Assembly: GCF_014217565.1 (NCBI RefSeq)
Contig: NZ_CP043661.1
Location: 6,634,001 to 6,698,000 of the forward strand
Direction of reading: 5' to 3'
DNA: 64,000 nt
DNA from: Kribbella qitaiheensis
Lineage (GTDB): Bacteria; Actinomycetota; Actinomycetes; Propionibacteriales; Kribbellaceae
Below are positions 17,349-26,616 of the stretch, piece by piece. The notes beneath the pieces were generated by a model. It searched no databases. It saw only the letters and a list, made by a program, of their open reading frames with translations, and was not told the origin of the DNA. A program made the translations under genes and the position numbers. The first letter of the stretch is position 1; each line of letters opens with the position of its first letter.

Positions 17349-18863
17349 TCAGCCTCCTACCTCGGTCAGTTCCCGGTCCGTACTGCGCTTGCGCAGCCGG
17401 GAGACGATCGGCGGTACGACCACCACCAGCAGCATCACGAGGTACACGATCTTCGAGAACCAGGTGTTGGTGAGCCCGCTGACATGCCCATCGCTGATCT
17501 GGAGCGCGCGGCGCAACTGCTCCTCCGCCGTCGGCCCGAGAATGATGCCGATGATCGCCGGTACGACGGGAAGCCCGAACCGGCGCATCCCGAAGCCGAG
17601 CGCGCCCAGCAGCAACAGCAGCCACAGGTCGAAGGTGGACAGGTTGGCGGCGTACGCGCCGATGCTCGCGAAGAACAGGATGCCGGCGTACAGGTAGGGC
17701 CTGGGGATCCGCAGCAGCTTGGCCCACATCGGCGCCAGCGGCAGGTTCAGCGCCAGCAGGATCACGTTCCCGATGAACAGGCTGGCCACGAGTCCCCAGA
17801 CCAGTTCCGGCTGGGTCTGCAGCAACCGCGGCCCGGGCTGGATGCCGTAGCCCTGGAACGCGCCGAGCATCACCGCGGCGGTCGCGGTGGTCGGGATCCC
17901 CAACGTGAGCAGGGGAACCAGACCACCCGCGGCCGACGCGTTGTTCGTCGCCTCGGGACCGGCGACGCCCTCGATAGCACCGTGGCCGAACTCCTCCGGG
18001 TGCTTGCTCAGCTTCTTCTCGATGACGTAGGACAGGAAGGTCGGGATCTCCGCGCCACCGGCCGGGATCGCCCCGAACGGGAAGCCGATCACCGTGCCGC
18101 GCAGCCACGGCTTCCAGGACCGGCGCCAGTCCTCCCGCGACATCCGGGCCGCGCCGACGGTGATGATCTCGGCCGGCGTACGGCGCAGGTGGGCGGCGAT
18201 CCACAAGGCCTCGCCGACCGCGAACAGCCCGACCGCGACCACGACGACATCGATGCCGTCGGCAAGTTCCGGCAGCCCGAGGGTGAGTCGTTGCTGGCCG
18301 GAGGTCGGGTCGATGCCGATCGTGCCGATCAGCAGGCCGATCGCCAGCGCGGCCAGGCCACGGATCTTGGACGATCCGAGCACGGTGGTGACAGCGATGA
18401 AGGCGAGCACCATCACGGCGAAGTAGTCGGGCGCACCCATTTTCACGGCCAGCTTGACGATCACGGGAGCGAGCAGGGCCAGGCAGAGGGTGCCGATCGT
18501 GCCTGCGATGAACGACCCGATCGCCGCGGTGGCCAGGGCGGCGGCCGCTCGACCCTTACGGGCCATCTTGTTGCCTTCGATCGCGGTGACCACCGACGCG
18601 CTCTCACCGGGGGTGTTGAGCAGGATCGAGGTGGTGGAGCCGCCGTACATGCCGCCGTAATAGATCCCGGCGAACATGATGAAGGCCTGGGTCGGTTCCA
18701 GCGTGTAGGTGAGCGGCAGGAGCAGGGCGATCGTCATCGCCGGGCCGATGCCCGGCAGGACGCCGATCGCGGTACCGAGCAGGACGCCGACGAAGGCGTA
18801 CAGCAGGTTGGTGGGGTGCGCGGCGGTGGCGAACCCGTTCAGCAGTTCGGTGAAGGCGTCCAT
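17349..18863 (-). CDS. tctA: Tripartite tricarboxylate transporter, large permease TctA
   Basis: The 504-residue protein is very hydrophobic with about 11-12 membrane segments and carries the TctA signatures GVLPGIGPAMTIALLLPLT and GEIPTFLSYVIEKKL-like GGAEIPTFLSYVIEKK. TctA with TctB forms the membrane channel that takes substrate from the lipoprotein TctC, driven by an ion gradient. Its ATG overlaps the tctB stop by one base (TGATG). The substrate is probably citrate or another tricarboxylate, judged from the adjacent CitAB-type two-component system. Confidence 0.93.
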   Translation of the reverse strand: MDAFTELLNGFATAAHPTNLLYAFVGVLLGTAIGVLPGIGPAMTIALLLPLTYTLEPTQAFIMFAGIYYGGMYGGSTTSILLNTPGESASVVTAIEGNKMARKGRAAAALATAAIGSFIAGTIGTLCLALLAPVIVKLAVKMGAPDYFAVMVLAFIAVTTVLGSSKIRGLAALAIGLLIGTIGIDPTSGQQRLTLGLPELADGIDVVVVAVGLFAVGEALWIAAHLRRTPAEIITVGAARMSREDWRRSWKPWLRGTVIGFPFGAIPAGGAEIPTFLSYVIEKKLSKHPEEFGHGAIEGVAGPEATNNASAAGGLVPLLTLGIPTTATAAVMLGAFQGYGIQPGPRLLQTQPELVWGLVASLFIGNVILLALNLPLAPMWAKLLRIPRPYLYAGILFFASIGAYAANLSTFDLWLLLLLGALGFGMRRFGLPVVPAIIGIILGPTAEEQLRRALQISDGHVSGLTNTWFSKIVYLVMLLVVVVPPIVSRLRKRSTDRELTEVGG

Positions 18864-19354
18864 CAGAGGATTCCCTTGAGGATCCCGACCGGGAGCGCGA
18901 TGCCGAGGCCGAGGTTGAACAGGTACCAGGTGCTGACCGACAGGGCGACCGAGATGATCGCGTTGCGGATCAGGTGCCGACTGCCGAGGGCGTACGTCGT
19001 ACCGAAGAACAGCACGGCGCCGGAGACCGGCCAGCCGAGCCGCTCGATCAGCAGGATGTTGGCGACGAAGGCGACCACCAGCAGGCCGAGAGTCTTCCAG
19101 TCGCTGCCCTGACCGAGCTCGACGTCCTCACCGGCCTCCTGCTCGCCGCGGCCACCCCGCAGGATGTCGATCGCCAGCAGGACGGCGGTCACCACGAGCA
19201 GGATGCCGACCGCGATCGGCACCGTCGTCGGCCCGACCGGCCCGCGGGTCTCGACCTCCGGCAGCCGGAGCGCGTCGATGATCGCCCAGCCGCCGAGCAG
19301 CAGGAGGAGGAGGGCCACTCCGAGTTCGGAGCGGCCCTGCTTCACGGCGGCCAT
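18863..19354 (-). CDS. tctB: Tripartite tricarboxylate transporter, small subunit TctB
   Basis: A 163-residue protein with four predicted membrane helices (GVALLLLLLGGWAIIDAL, AVGILLVVTAVLLAIDIL, LGLLVVAFVANILLIE, AIISVALSVSTWYLF). It starts at ATG 19354, which overlaps the tctC stop by one base. TctB is the small companion permease of TctA. Gene order C-B-A on the minus strand is the usual one. Confidence 0.9.
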   Translation of the reverse strand: MAAVKQGRSELGVALLLLLLGGWAIIDALRLPEVETRGPVGPTTVPIAVGILLVVTAVLLAIDILRGGRGEQEAGEDVELGQGSDWKTLGLLVVAFVANILLIERLGWPVSGAVLFFGTTYALGSRHLIRNAIISVALSVSTWYLFNLGLGIALPVGILKGIL

Positions 19355-20358
19355 CAGACGACGAGACCCAGTTCCCGCAGGACACCGGCGACCCGGTCGT
19401 TCTCCGCGGTCAGGAAGGTCTTGAACTCGTCGCCCTTCTGGAAGGCGTCGGTCCAGCCCTGGTCGGCCAGGGTCTTCTTCCACTGCGGCGAGTCGTGCAT
19501 CTTCTGGAGCAGGTCGACGTACTGCCGCTTCTTCTCGTCCGACAGCCCGGGCGGGCCGACGATGCCGCGCCAGTTGGTGAAGACCAGATCGACCTTCAGG
19601 CTCTTCAGGGTCGGTGCGTCGATCCCGTCCACCGGCTGCTCACTGGTGACTGCCAGGATCTTCACGTCACCGGTCTTGGCCTGCTCGGCCACCTCGCCGA
19701 TCCCCGTGGCGGCGAAGGCCACCTTCTTGCCGAGGATCGCGGTCAGCAGCTCGCCACCACCGTCGTACGCGACGTAGTTGACGTCCTTCGGCTGGACACC
19801 GACCGCCTTGGCCACCAGCATCGGGGTCAGGTGGTCCGGCCCACCCGCGTTCGAGGCGCCGCCGACAGGCAGCTTGCCCGGATCCGCCTTCCAGGCGGCG
19901 ACCAGCTGGTCGAGCGTCGTGTACGGCGAACCCTTCGGTACGACGATCGCCTCGGCCTCCTCGATCATCTTCGCGACCGGGACGGTGTCCTGCAGGGTGG
20001 CCTTGGACTTGTTGGTGAAGACGGCTCCGACGACGCCGAGACCCATCTGCATCAGCAGGTCTTCTTTGCCCTTCTCGTTGACGAGCCGCTGCAGGCCGAC
20101 CGTGCCACCGGCGCCGGCGGTGTTGAACACCTCGACCGTGTCGGCCAGCTTCGCGTCCTGCATCGCCTTCGCCGCGGCCCGGGCGGTGGTGTCGTAGCCG
20201 CTGCCGGGGGAGTTGGGGACGAGAATGCGCAGGCCCTTGATCGGGCCGGAGCTGGCTCCGCCGGAGGCATTGTCGTCGGCGCTCACGCCGCAACCGGTGG
20301 CCGCGACGGCGACGGCCAGGACGGCGGTGATGCTGGTGAACCATGTCCGTGCTTTCAC
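19354..20358 (-). CDS. tctC: Tripartite tricarboxylate transporter substrate-binding lipoprotein TctC
   Basis: The 334-residue protein starts at GTG 20358, preceded by AAGGAGA. It has a signal peptide ending in a lipobox with Cys23 (VAATGC) and the Bug/TctC fold (RILVPNSPGSGYDTTARA; DHLTPMLVAKAVG). It captures the carboxylate outside the membrane and delivers it to TctAB. The promoter lies in the 148-base gap shared with the divergent sensor-kinase gene, which contains a large dyad. Confidence 0.92.
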   Translation of the reverse strand: MKARTWFTSITAVLAVAVAATGCGVSADDNASGGASSGPIKGLRILVPNSPGSGYDTTARAAAKAMQDAKLADTVEVFNTAGAGGTVGLQRLVNEKGKEDLLMQMGLGVVGAVFTNKSKATLQDTVPVAKMIEEAEAIVVPKGSPYTTLDQLVAAWKADPGKLPVGGASNAGGPDHLTPMLVAKAVGVQPKDVNYVAYDGGGELLTAILGKKVAFAATGIGEVAEQAKTGDVKILAVTSEQPVDGIDAPTLKSLKVDLVFTNWRGIVGPPGLSDEKKRQYVDLLQKMHDSPQWKKTLADQGWTDAFQKGDEFKTFLTAENDRVAGVLRELGLVV

Positions 20359-20452
20359 GGCGGTCTCCTTGGTGTTCGGTACTGCGGTCGCCGTCAGCGT
20401 TGCGGGTACCGGATCAGGTGTCACGATTACGAACGCAAACTCAGTTCTGTTC

Positions 20453-20499
20453 ATTGTGCTCACGCGATGATGGCCAGATCTGGCCCTGCCAAGCACAAT
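20453..20499. promoter_or_regulatory. Nested dyad between tctC and the sensor-kinase gene
   Basis: ATTGTGCT (20453-20460) is mirrored by AGCACAAT (20492-20499), and inside lies the perfect 14-bp palindrome GGCCAGATCTGGCC (20472-20485). The position in the divergent promoter region makes it a candidate site for the CitB-type response regulator encoded next door. Confidence 0.5.
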
Positions 20500-20506
20500 C
20501 AGTCCC

Positions 20507-22126
20507 GTGAAGGCTAGCTGGAGCGCATTACCCGGGCGGCGTCGGTGGACGCTGGCCGGGCGGATGCTCGCCGTCCAGTTGCTGATCGTGCTGGTGGTGC
20601 TGATCGGCGTCGCGGCGGCGTCGGTGGCGCAGTCGAACGCCCGGTTCCGCGAGACCGAAGGGCGGCGCGCCCAGGCCATCGCCGAGCAACTGGCGGTGAC
20701 GACCGGCGTACGGCAGGCGGCGGCGACCCAGACACCGGGCCTGATCAGCCAGGCGCAGTCACAGGTGGAGTCCGGCCGGATCTGGTCGGGTTCGACCTAC
20801 ATCAAGGTCGCGCTGCAGAACCGCCGCATCATCGTTTCCACAGATCCGCTGCCGGTGACGTCGGTGTCGTACGCCCAGGAGACCGAGGCGTTCCTCGGCC
20901 GCGGCTGGATCGGGCAGGACGAGGTCACCGGGGCGGCGCTGGGGATGGCGCCGATCATCAACGAGAAGACCCGGGAGACCGACGGCGTGGTGATGGTCGG
21001 CCGGCAATACCCGTCGCTGCCGGCCAACCTGGCGGCGGCGCGGCCCAACCTGCTCACCTATCTCGGCATCGCGAGCATACTTGGCGTCCTCGGGTCGTTG
21101 CTGTTGGCAAGAACCGTGAAGCGGCAGACGCTCGGGCTGGAGCCGCGCGAGATCACCGGCCTGGTCGAGCAGCGGGAGGCCCTGCTGCACGGGATCAAGG
21201 AGGGCGTGCTCGCGGTCGACCTGGAGCGCCGGATCACGATGGTGAACGACGAGGCGGCGCACCTGCTCGGCGTACCGGTGGCATCGACGGGTAGGGCCCT
21301 GGCCGAGGTGGACGAGACCGGGCGGCTGGTGGAGATCTTCGACGGGACCGACGCCGCCACCGACCGGATCCTGCCGCTGCACGGCCGGGTACTCACGCTG
21401 AACCGGATGCCGGTCCGCAGCCATGGAAGGCACATCGGCTGGGTCGCCACCTTCCGGGACCGGACCGAGTTGCTCGAGCTGCAGCGCGAGCTCGATCTGA
21501 CCCGCAACACCACCGACACGCTGCGCTCCCAGGCCCACGAGTTCAGCAACCGGATGCACATCGTCAGCGGGCTGATCGAGTTGGGCGAGTACGACGACGT
21601 CCGCCGCTACATCCAGCGGGTCGCGGCCGACCAGACCGAGCTCACCGCGGGGATCACCGCCAGAGTCGCCGATCCGGCCGTCGCCGCCCTGCTGATCGCG
21701 AAGTCCAGCCAGGCCGCCGAGCGCGGAGTCAGCTTCCTCGTCGACCAGGGCACCTGGTTGCCACGACTGGATGAGCGGCTGGCCACCGATGTGTCGACGG
21801 TGCTCGGCAACCTGGTCGACAACGCGCTCGACGCGGCCACGGGCGCCTCCGATCCGCTCGTCGCGGTGGAGGTGCTCGAGCAGGCGGGCGCGATCCGGAT
21901 CCAGGTGCGCGACTCGGGGCCCGGCGTGGACGGCGCGATGCTGCATCGCGTCTTCACGCACGGCTTCAGCACGAAGGCGGGCGAGGCGAGCGAGAACTAC
22001 GGCATCGGGCTGGCCCTGGTCCGGGTGATCTGCCGCAAGCGTGGCGGCGACGTGGCGGTCCACAACGACTCCGGTGCGGTCTTCGTGGCGACGCTCCCAG
22101 TACTCAGTACGGCGGTGACGACGTGA
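20507..22126 (+). CDS. CitA/DcuS-type sensor histidine kinase
   Basis: This 539-residue membrane kinase has one N-terminal helix (LIVLVVLIGVAAAS), an extracytoplasmic PAS-like sensor (residues ~45-175), a second helix (LGIASILGVLGSLLLA), a cytoplasmic PAS domain (~210-310), the SpoOB-type phosphoacceptor region (RSQAHEFSNRMHIVSGL, with His344-ish as the acceptor) and an HATPase domain (DNALDAA, DSGPGVD, NYGIGLALV). CitA/DcuS kinases sense extracellular citrate or C4-dicarboxylates. The start is the GTG at 20507. It overlaps the response-regulator gene by four bases and is divergent from tctCBA, so it very likely controls that transporter. Confidence 0.92.
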   Translation: MKASWSALPGRRRWTLAGRMLAVQLLIVLVVLIGVAAASVAQSNARFRETEGRRAQAIAEQLAVTTGVRQAAATQTPGLISQAQSQVESGRIWSGSTYIKVALQNRRIIVSTDPLPVTSVSYAQETEAFLGRGWIGQDEVTGAALGMAPIINEKTRETDGVVMVGRQYPSLPANLAAARPNLLTYLGIASILGVLGSLLLARTVKRQTLGLEPREITGLVEQREALLHGIKEGVLAVDLERRITMVNDEAAHLLGVPVASTGRALAEVDETGRLVEIFDGTDAATDRILPLHGRVLTLNRMPVRSHGRHIGWVATFRDRTELLELQRELDLTRNTTDTLRSQAHEFSNRMHIVSGLIELGEYDDVRRYIQRVAADQTELTAGITARVADPAVAALLIAKSSQAAERGVSFLVDQGTWLPRLDERLATDVSTVLGNLVDNALDAATGASDPLVAVEVLEQAGAIRIQVRDSGPGVDGAMLHRVFTHGFSTKAGEASENYGIGLALVRVICRKRGGDVAVHNDSGAVFVATLPVLSTAVTT

Positions 22127-22800
22127 TCCGGGTGCTGGTGGTGGATGACGACTTCATGGTGGCCCGGCTGCATTCGAGCGTCGTCGGGCGGCAGTCAGGG
22201 TTCGAGGTGGTCGGTGCCGCGCGGACCGGTGCGGATGCGCTGGCCGCCGTACGGAGCCTTCGGCCGGACCTGGTGCTGCTCGACATCTACCTTCCGGACA
22301 TGAACGGGCTGGAGGTGCTCCGCCGGTTCCGGGAGTCAGCCGGCGACTATCCGGTCGACGTGATCGTCATCAGCGCCGCCCGCGACCTGGACACCTTGCG
22401 TACCGCGCTCCGCGGCGGCGTCTTCCAGTACTTGGTCAAACCGTTCGAGGTCGAGTCCCTCCGCGCCCGGCTGAACGACTACGCCGCCCACCGGTCCGAG
22501 CTGCATCGCCTGACCGAGGTGGACCAGGAGGAGGTCGACCGGGTCTTCCGCACCCAGAGCGGCCGGATCGCGGCCCCCAAAGGCATCAGCCCCGAGACAA
22601 CTGACCTGGTACTACGGGCGCTCGGCAAGGCGACTGCCGACGGTCTCTCCGCCACCGATTGTGCGGAGGTCACCGGCCTGTCTCGCAGCAGCACCCGCCG
22701 CTACCTCGAACATCTGGTCACCGTCGGCCGGGCCGAGATGCGGCCCCGCTACGGCACCGCCGGCCGGCCCGAACGCCGCTACCACCCGCTACCCCGCTGA
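22123..22800 (+). CDS. CitB/DcuR-type response regulator
   Basis: The 225-residue regulator has a receiver domain (VLVVDDDFMVARLH, phosphoacceptor Asp in LVLLDIYLPDMNG, Lys in YLVKPFEVE) and a C-terminal helix-turn-helix of the CitB type (GLSATDCAEVTGLSRSST). It overlaps the kinase gene by four bases. It probably binds the dyad in front of tctC. Confidence 0.92.
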   Translation: MIRVLVVDDDFMVARLHSSVVGRQSGFEVVGAARTGADALAAVRSLRPDLVLLDIYLPDMNGLEVLRRFRESAGDYPVDVIVISAARDLDTLRTALRGGVFQYLVKPFEVESLRARLNDYAAHRSELHRLTEVDQEEVDRVFRTQSGRIAAPKGISPETTDLVLRALGKATADGLSATDCAEVTGLSRSSTRRYLEHLVTVGRAEMRPRYGTAGRPERRYHPLPR

Positions 22801-22987
22801 GCCAGGAAGTCTTTCCCCGATCGCGGCGATCGCGGCGTCGCGGGCCCGCAGCACATGCACCTCTGAGAGCACTTGGCAGAGCCTGGTGGAGCTCTCGGCC
22901 GCAACGAAGGTCAGCCTGCCGAGGAGCACGCCGAGGTCTGCTGAGACGGCCGCGCAGGCGGGCTGCGTGCCGTCCTACGATGGGACG

Positions 22988-24226
22988 GTGATCATCGAAC
23001 TGTGCCAGCGGGCCCGCGAGGCGTCGTACGCGTTGTCGGCCGCGTCCCGGGCGACCAAGGACGCGGCGCTGCAGGCAATGGCGGCCGCGCTGCGGGAGAA
23101 CACCGAGACCATCGTCGCGGCCAACGCGAAGGACGTCGCCGCCGCGCGCGAGGCCGGTACGCCGGAGTCGACCGTGGACCGGCTGGCGCTCGACCCGTCC
23201 CGGGTGGATGCGATGGCGGCCGGGCTCGAACAGTTGGCCGGCCTGGTGGACCCGGTCGGCGAGGTCGTCCGCGGCTACACGCTGCCGAACGGGCTGGAGC
23301 TCCGCCAGGTGCGGGTGCCTTTCGGCGTGGTCGGCATGATCTACGAGGCCCGTCCGAACGTGACGGCCGACGCGGCCGGGATCTGCCTCAAGTCAGGAAA
23401 CGCGGTGTTGCTGCGTGGGTCGTCCTCCGCTGCCGAGTCGAACGTCGCGATCGTCGACGTACTCCGTGCCGCCGCCGCGTCGGCGGGCCTTCCTGCCGAC
23501 GTGATCCAGGGCGTCCCGGGCGATCGGGCCGCTGTGAAGGAACTGATGCAGGCGCGCGGGCTGGTCGACGTACTGATCCCGCGCGGCGGCGCCGGCCTGA
23601 TCCAGACCGTGGTGTCCGAATCGACCGTGCCGGTGATCGAGACCGGTGTCGGCAATTGTCATGTGTACGTCGACGCCGAGGCGGACCTGGATCTCGCGCT
23701 GAAGATTCTGCTGAACGCCAAGACGCAGCGCCCGAGTGTGTGCAACGCGGCTGAGTCCCTGCTGGTGCACGAAGATGTCGCGGCCGAGTTCCTGGCTGCG
23801 GCGCTGCCGGCGCTGGCCGATGCGGGCGTCACCGTGCACGGTGATCCGACGGTGGTTGCTGCGGGCAAGGATATTGTCGCGGCCACCGATGAGGACTACG
23901 GCACGGAGTACGGCTCGCTGGATCTGTCGGCGGCTGTGGTGCCGTCGCTGGAGGCTGCGGTCGAGCACATCCGGAAATACAGCTCGAGTCACACCGACGC
24001 GATCATCACCAAGTCGCAGGCTGCGGCCCGGCGATTCGTCCAGGCGGTCGACTCGGCTGCGGTGGTGGTCAATGCGAGCACTCGCTTCACCGACGGCAGC
24101 GAGTTCGGCTTCGGTGCCGAGATCGGCATCTCCACCCAGAAGCTGCACGCCCGCGGGCCGATGGGGCTGCCGGAGATGACCTCGACGAAGTACGTCGTGA
24201 TCGGCGAAGGCCAGATCCGGGGCTGA
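22988..24226 (+). CDS. proA: Gamma-glutamyl phosphate reductase
   Basis: ProA reduces gamma-glutamyl phosphate to glutamate semialdehyde in proline synthesis. The 412-residue protein starts at GTG 22988; the open frame extends 330 bases upstream but without ProA homology. Landmarks are PFGVVGMIYEARPNVTADA, the catalytic-Cys segment NAKTQRPSVCNAAE and the end GPMGLPEMTSTKYVV. It is transcribed in the same direction as proB but 6.2 kb away, with the citrate system inserted between them. Confidence 0.95.
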   Translation: MIIELCQRAREASYALSAASRATKDAALQAMAAALRENTETIVAANAKDVAAAREAGTPESTVDRLALDPSRVDAMAAGLEQLAGLVDPVGEVVRGYTLPNGLELRQVRVPFGVVGMIYEARPNVTADAAGICLKSGNAVLLRGSSSAAESNVAIVDVLRAAAASAGLPADVIQGVPGDRAAVKELMQARGLVDVLIPRGGAGLIQTVVSESTVPVIETGVGNCHVYVDAEADLDLALKILLNAKTQRPSVCNAAESLLVHEDVAAEFLAAALPALADAGVTVHGDPTVVAAGKDIVAATDEDYGTEYGSLDLSAAVVPSLEAAVEHIRKYSSSHTDAIITKSQAAARRFVQAVDSAAVVVNASTRFTDGSEFGFGAEIGISTQKLHARGPMGLPEMTSTKYVVIGEGQIRG

Positions 24227-24258
24227 GCAGCCGATCGCCGGGAGCTGGTCGCCCGTCG

Positions 24259-24966
24259 CTAGTTCGACGGTTGGCCGCTGAGTAGGGGAGCGGCGTCGAT
24301 TGAGTGGACGGTGACCGGGCCGGCAGTCAAGATCGCGAGCGCGGCGGCGTAGTCGGACCCGGCCTCGAGATCCACGAGTTGCACGCGTCCGTCGTACCCG
24401 GACCATTCGAGCAGCGCGGCCGGCTGATCGGGTGGGCTGACGACAACGCGCCGCAGGTCGGCTCGCATCCCGTCGCCGGTCGCCTTCACGATGGCCTCCT
24501 TGCGAGTCCAGTACGTCGTGAAGGCGCGCGCCCGATCGGCCGGCTCGTACTTCGCGAGCTCCATCGCCTCCACCTCGGCCAGGCTCACCGTTGCCAGCGA
24601 ATCCGCGTCGATGCCCGGATCGACCTTCTCCACGTCGACGCCGACCGGCGTACTCGGGTGGAATGCGACCGCGATCAGATCACCTGAGTGCGACACGGAC
24701 AGCTCCATGCCCTCCACGCGCACCTTCCCGTGCGGGCGGCCGCAGTCCTCGCAGGTCCGGTCGAGTCGCACCTCCGCCGGTGGAATCATCAAGTGGTTCC
24801 CGAGCACCCGTCGCGCCACCGCGCAGCCGAGCAGGAAGCGGTCCTTGTCCTCTTGCCTGGCGTACGCCGTAAGCCGCCCTCGCTCGGCAGCATCGAGCTC
24901 GGCAACCAGTTGCCATCGAACGTCGCCGATCTTCGCCCACCACACCTCCACGGCGGCATGGGTCAC
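24259..24966 (-). CDS. 4'-phosphopantetheinyl transferase (Sfp-type)
   Basis: The 235-residue protein transfers phosphopantetheine from CoA to carrier proteins. It has VGVDVEKVD, and the signature YWTRKEAIVKATGDG with the magnesium-binding Glu, plus an N-terminal LLGCAVARRVLG half. A CxxC-containing insertion (CEDCGRPHG) is usual in this subfamily. The start is a GTG at 24966 that overlaps the padR stop (GTGA). Sfp-type enzymes serve NRPS or PKS systems, but no such cluster is in the window. Pairing with a PadR regulator suggests inducible expression. Confidence 0.9.
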   Translation of the reverse strand: MTHAAVEVWWAKIGDVRWQLVAELDAAERGRLTAYARQEDKDRFLLGCAVARRVLGNHLMIPPAEVRLDRTCEDCGRPHGKVRVEGMELSVSHSGDLIAVAFHPSTPVGVDVEKVDPGIDADSLATVSLAEVEAMELAKYEPADRARAFTTYWTRKEAIVKATGDGMRADLRRVVVSPPDQPAALLEWSGYDGRVQLVDLEAGSDYAAALAILTAGPVTVHSIDAAPLLSGQPSN

Positions 24967-25563
24967 GCCGTAACCCCCTGCTCGGGCACGGTTTCCCAGG
25001 TCAGTGCACCGCTTCGCAGGTCGTCGAGGACGGCAGTGATCCAGCGCGACTCGGCCTCGGCGAGCGCACGCCCGTACTCGGTCTCGAGCAGCACCACCCT
25101 GGGGATCGGCGCACCCTCGTACTCCGAAGCCAGCTCCGCGTCGAGCTCGGTGATGCGTTGCGTGAGGTGGTCGCGACGTTCCTCGAAGAGCCCGATCGTG
25201 GTCTGTGGGGGCAACAGCATCAGGAACGACAGGGCCGCGGGGAACTCGGGGAACTCGTTGCGGGGTGTGCCGACGATCTCCGCCAGCCACTGCCGGGAGG
25301 CAGCGCGGGCCGGCGTCGGTCAGGTTGTAGGTGGTCCGCTCGGGATAGCGCTCGTCCCGCTCGGTGTCCCCGGCGGCGATCAGGCCTTCGTCTTCGAGCC
25401 TGGCGATCATCCGGTAGAGGCTGGTCCGCTGGCCGACGTTGACGACCTGGTCCTTGCCCCACTGCTTGATCAGCCGCTGGATCCCGTACGGATGCATCGG
25501 GCCGTTCTCCAGCAGCCCGAGGATCGCCAGCGCCAGCGGCGAACGGCGGAATGTCGGTTTCAC
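24963..25563 (-). CDS. PadR-family transcriptional regulator (one apparent frameshift)
   Basis: Residues 1-85 form the PadR winged helix (SPLALAILGLLENGPMHPYG, RTSLYRMIARLEDEGLI, ERTTYNLTDAG). At 25307-25309 a GGG run breaks the frame. With one base removed the protein continues RAASRQWLAEIVGTPRNEF and then the C-terminal helical domain (LLPPQTTIGLFEERRDHL), stopping at 24963 with 199 residues. The downstream PPTase overlaps the restored stop by four bases, which supports the repair. A dyad lies upstream in the gap shared with the divergent hydrolase gene. Confidence 0.85.
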
Positions 25564-25585
25564 CCGGCCAGCCTACGTCTTTTAC

Positions 25586-25618
25586 GACACTAGTTGCAAT
25601 GTAACTATTTACTGTGTC
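25586..25618. promoter_or_regulatory. Dyad between padR and the hydrolase gene
   Basis: GACAC (25586-25590) and GTGTC (25614-25618) flank the near-palindrome AGTTGCAATGTAACT (25592-25606). This AT-rich site in a high-GC genome, between divergent starts at 25563 and 25630, is a good candidate PadR operator controlling both directions. Confidence 0.5.
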
Positions 25619-25629
25619 ACTATCCATTC

Positions 25630-26517
25630 ATGACGAATCTTCAGCTCCCAGCGTTGATCCAGGGCTCGGTCGCCTCCCAGGACGGAACCCCGATCGGCTA
25701 TTGGAAGACCGGTCGCGGACCGGCCCTCGTCGTCCTGCACGGCAGCATGGAGTCGGCCCGCACTCACACGCTGCTCGCCCAGGCGCTGGCCGACGACTTC
25801 ACTGTCTACCTGCCGGACCGGCGCGGGCGCGGCCTGTCCGGTCCGCATCGGCCCGACCACAGCGTTCGTACGGAGGTGGGGGACCTCGAGGCCGTCCTGC
25901 GCGAGGCCGATGCGAGCTTGGCCTTCGGAGTCAGCGCCAGCGGTGCGATCGTACTGGAAGCCGCGCGGACCCTTCCCTCGCTGCGCAAGGTCGCCGTCTA
26001 CGAACCGGCGCTGGTCGCGGATGCCGCCCGCCATATCGCCTGGCTGGCACGCTTCGACCAGGAGATTGCCCAAGGCAACGTTGCTGCCGCGATGATCACC
26101 AGCATGTACGGCCTGGAGCTGGCGCCGGCGGCATTCAAGGTGATGCCGCGCCGGCTACTGGCGTCGATCACCGAGAAGATGCTGAAGAAGGAGGATCGGC
26201 AGGCAGGCCCTCACGACCTCACCCTGCGCAAACTCGCGCCGACCGTGCACTACGAGGGCGCGCTGATCGTCGAGCTGGCCGGCCGGATCGACGAGTTCCG
26301 TTCCGTCGCTGCCGAGGTGCTGCTCCTTGGTGGCAGCAAAGGGCTGCCCTTCCTCAAGCCCTCGCGCGACGCGCTCGAGAAGGTGCTTCCGCACTGCCGG
26401 CGGGTCGAGTTCGACGGCTTCGACCATGGCTCGTCCAGCGATCCCAGCGCGATCAACTCCACCGGCAGCGCGAAGGCGATCGAGCGGATCGCGAGCGAGA
26501 TCCGTTCGTTCTTCTGA
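25630..26517 (+). CDS. Alpha/beta-hydrolase
   Basis: The 295-residue protein has the hydrolase fold: VVLHGSMES (oxyanion HG), PDRRGRGLSGPH, the nucleophile elbow GVSASGA and a C-terminal His in FDHGSSS. The start ATG 25630 is favoured because conservation begins just after it; the leader is short. It is divergent from padR and probably regulated by it. The substrate is unknown; PadR-controlled hydrolases often act on small esters or aromatic compounds. Confidence 0.82.
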   Translation: MTNLQLPALIQGSVASQDGTPIGYWKTGRGPALVVLHGSMESARTHTLLAQALADDFTVYLPDRRGRGLSGPHRPDHSVRTEVGDLEAVLREADASLAFGVSASGAIVLEAARTLPSLRKVAVYEPALVADAARHIAWLARFDQEIAQGNVAAAMITSMYGLELAPAAFKVMPRRLLASITEKMLKKEDRQAGPHDLTLRKLAPTVHYEGALIVELAGRIDEFRSVAAEVLLLGGSKGLPFLKPSRDALEKVLPHCRRVEFDGFDHGSSSDPSAINSTGSAKAIERIASEIRSFF

Positions 26518-26616
26518 TGCGCGCGGGGCCGTCGAGGGATCGCGCTGCCCCGAACGGGGGCAGCGCTCGATGCCAACCAGGGCGGCACCGACCGGGTGCC
26601 GGTCGAGATCCAGCTG

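Noticed and set aside
24259..25563. One long minus-strand frame read as a PadR-PPTase fusion protein
   Set aside because: The middle of this frame is not protein-like. A single-base repair at 25307-25309 restores a normal PadR that ends with a four-base overlap to a separate PPTase gene.
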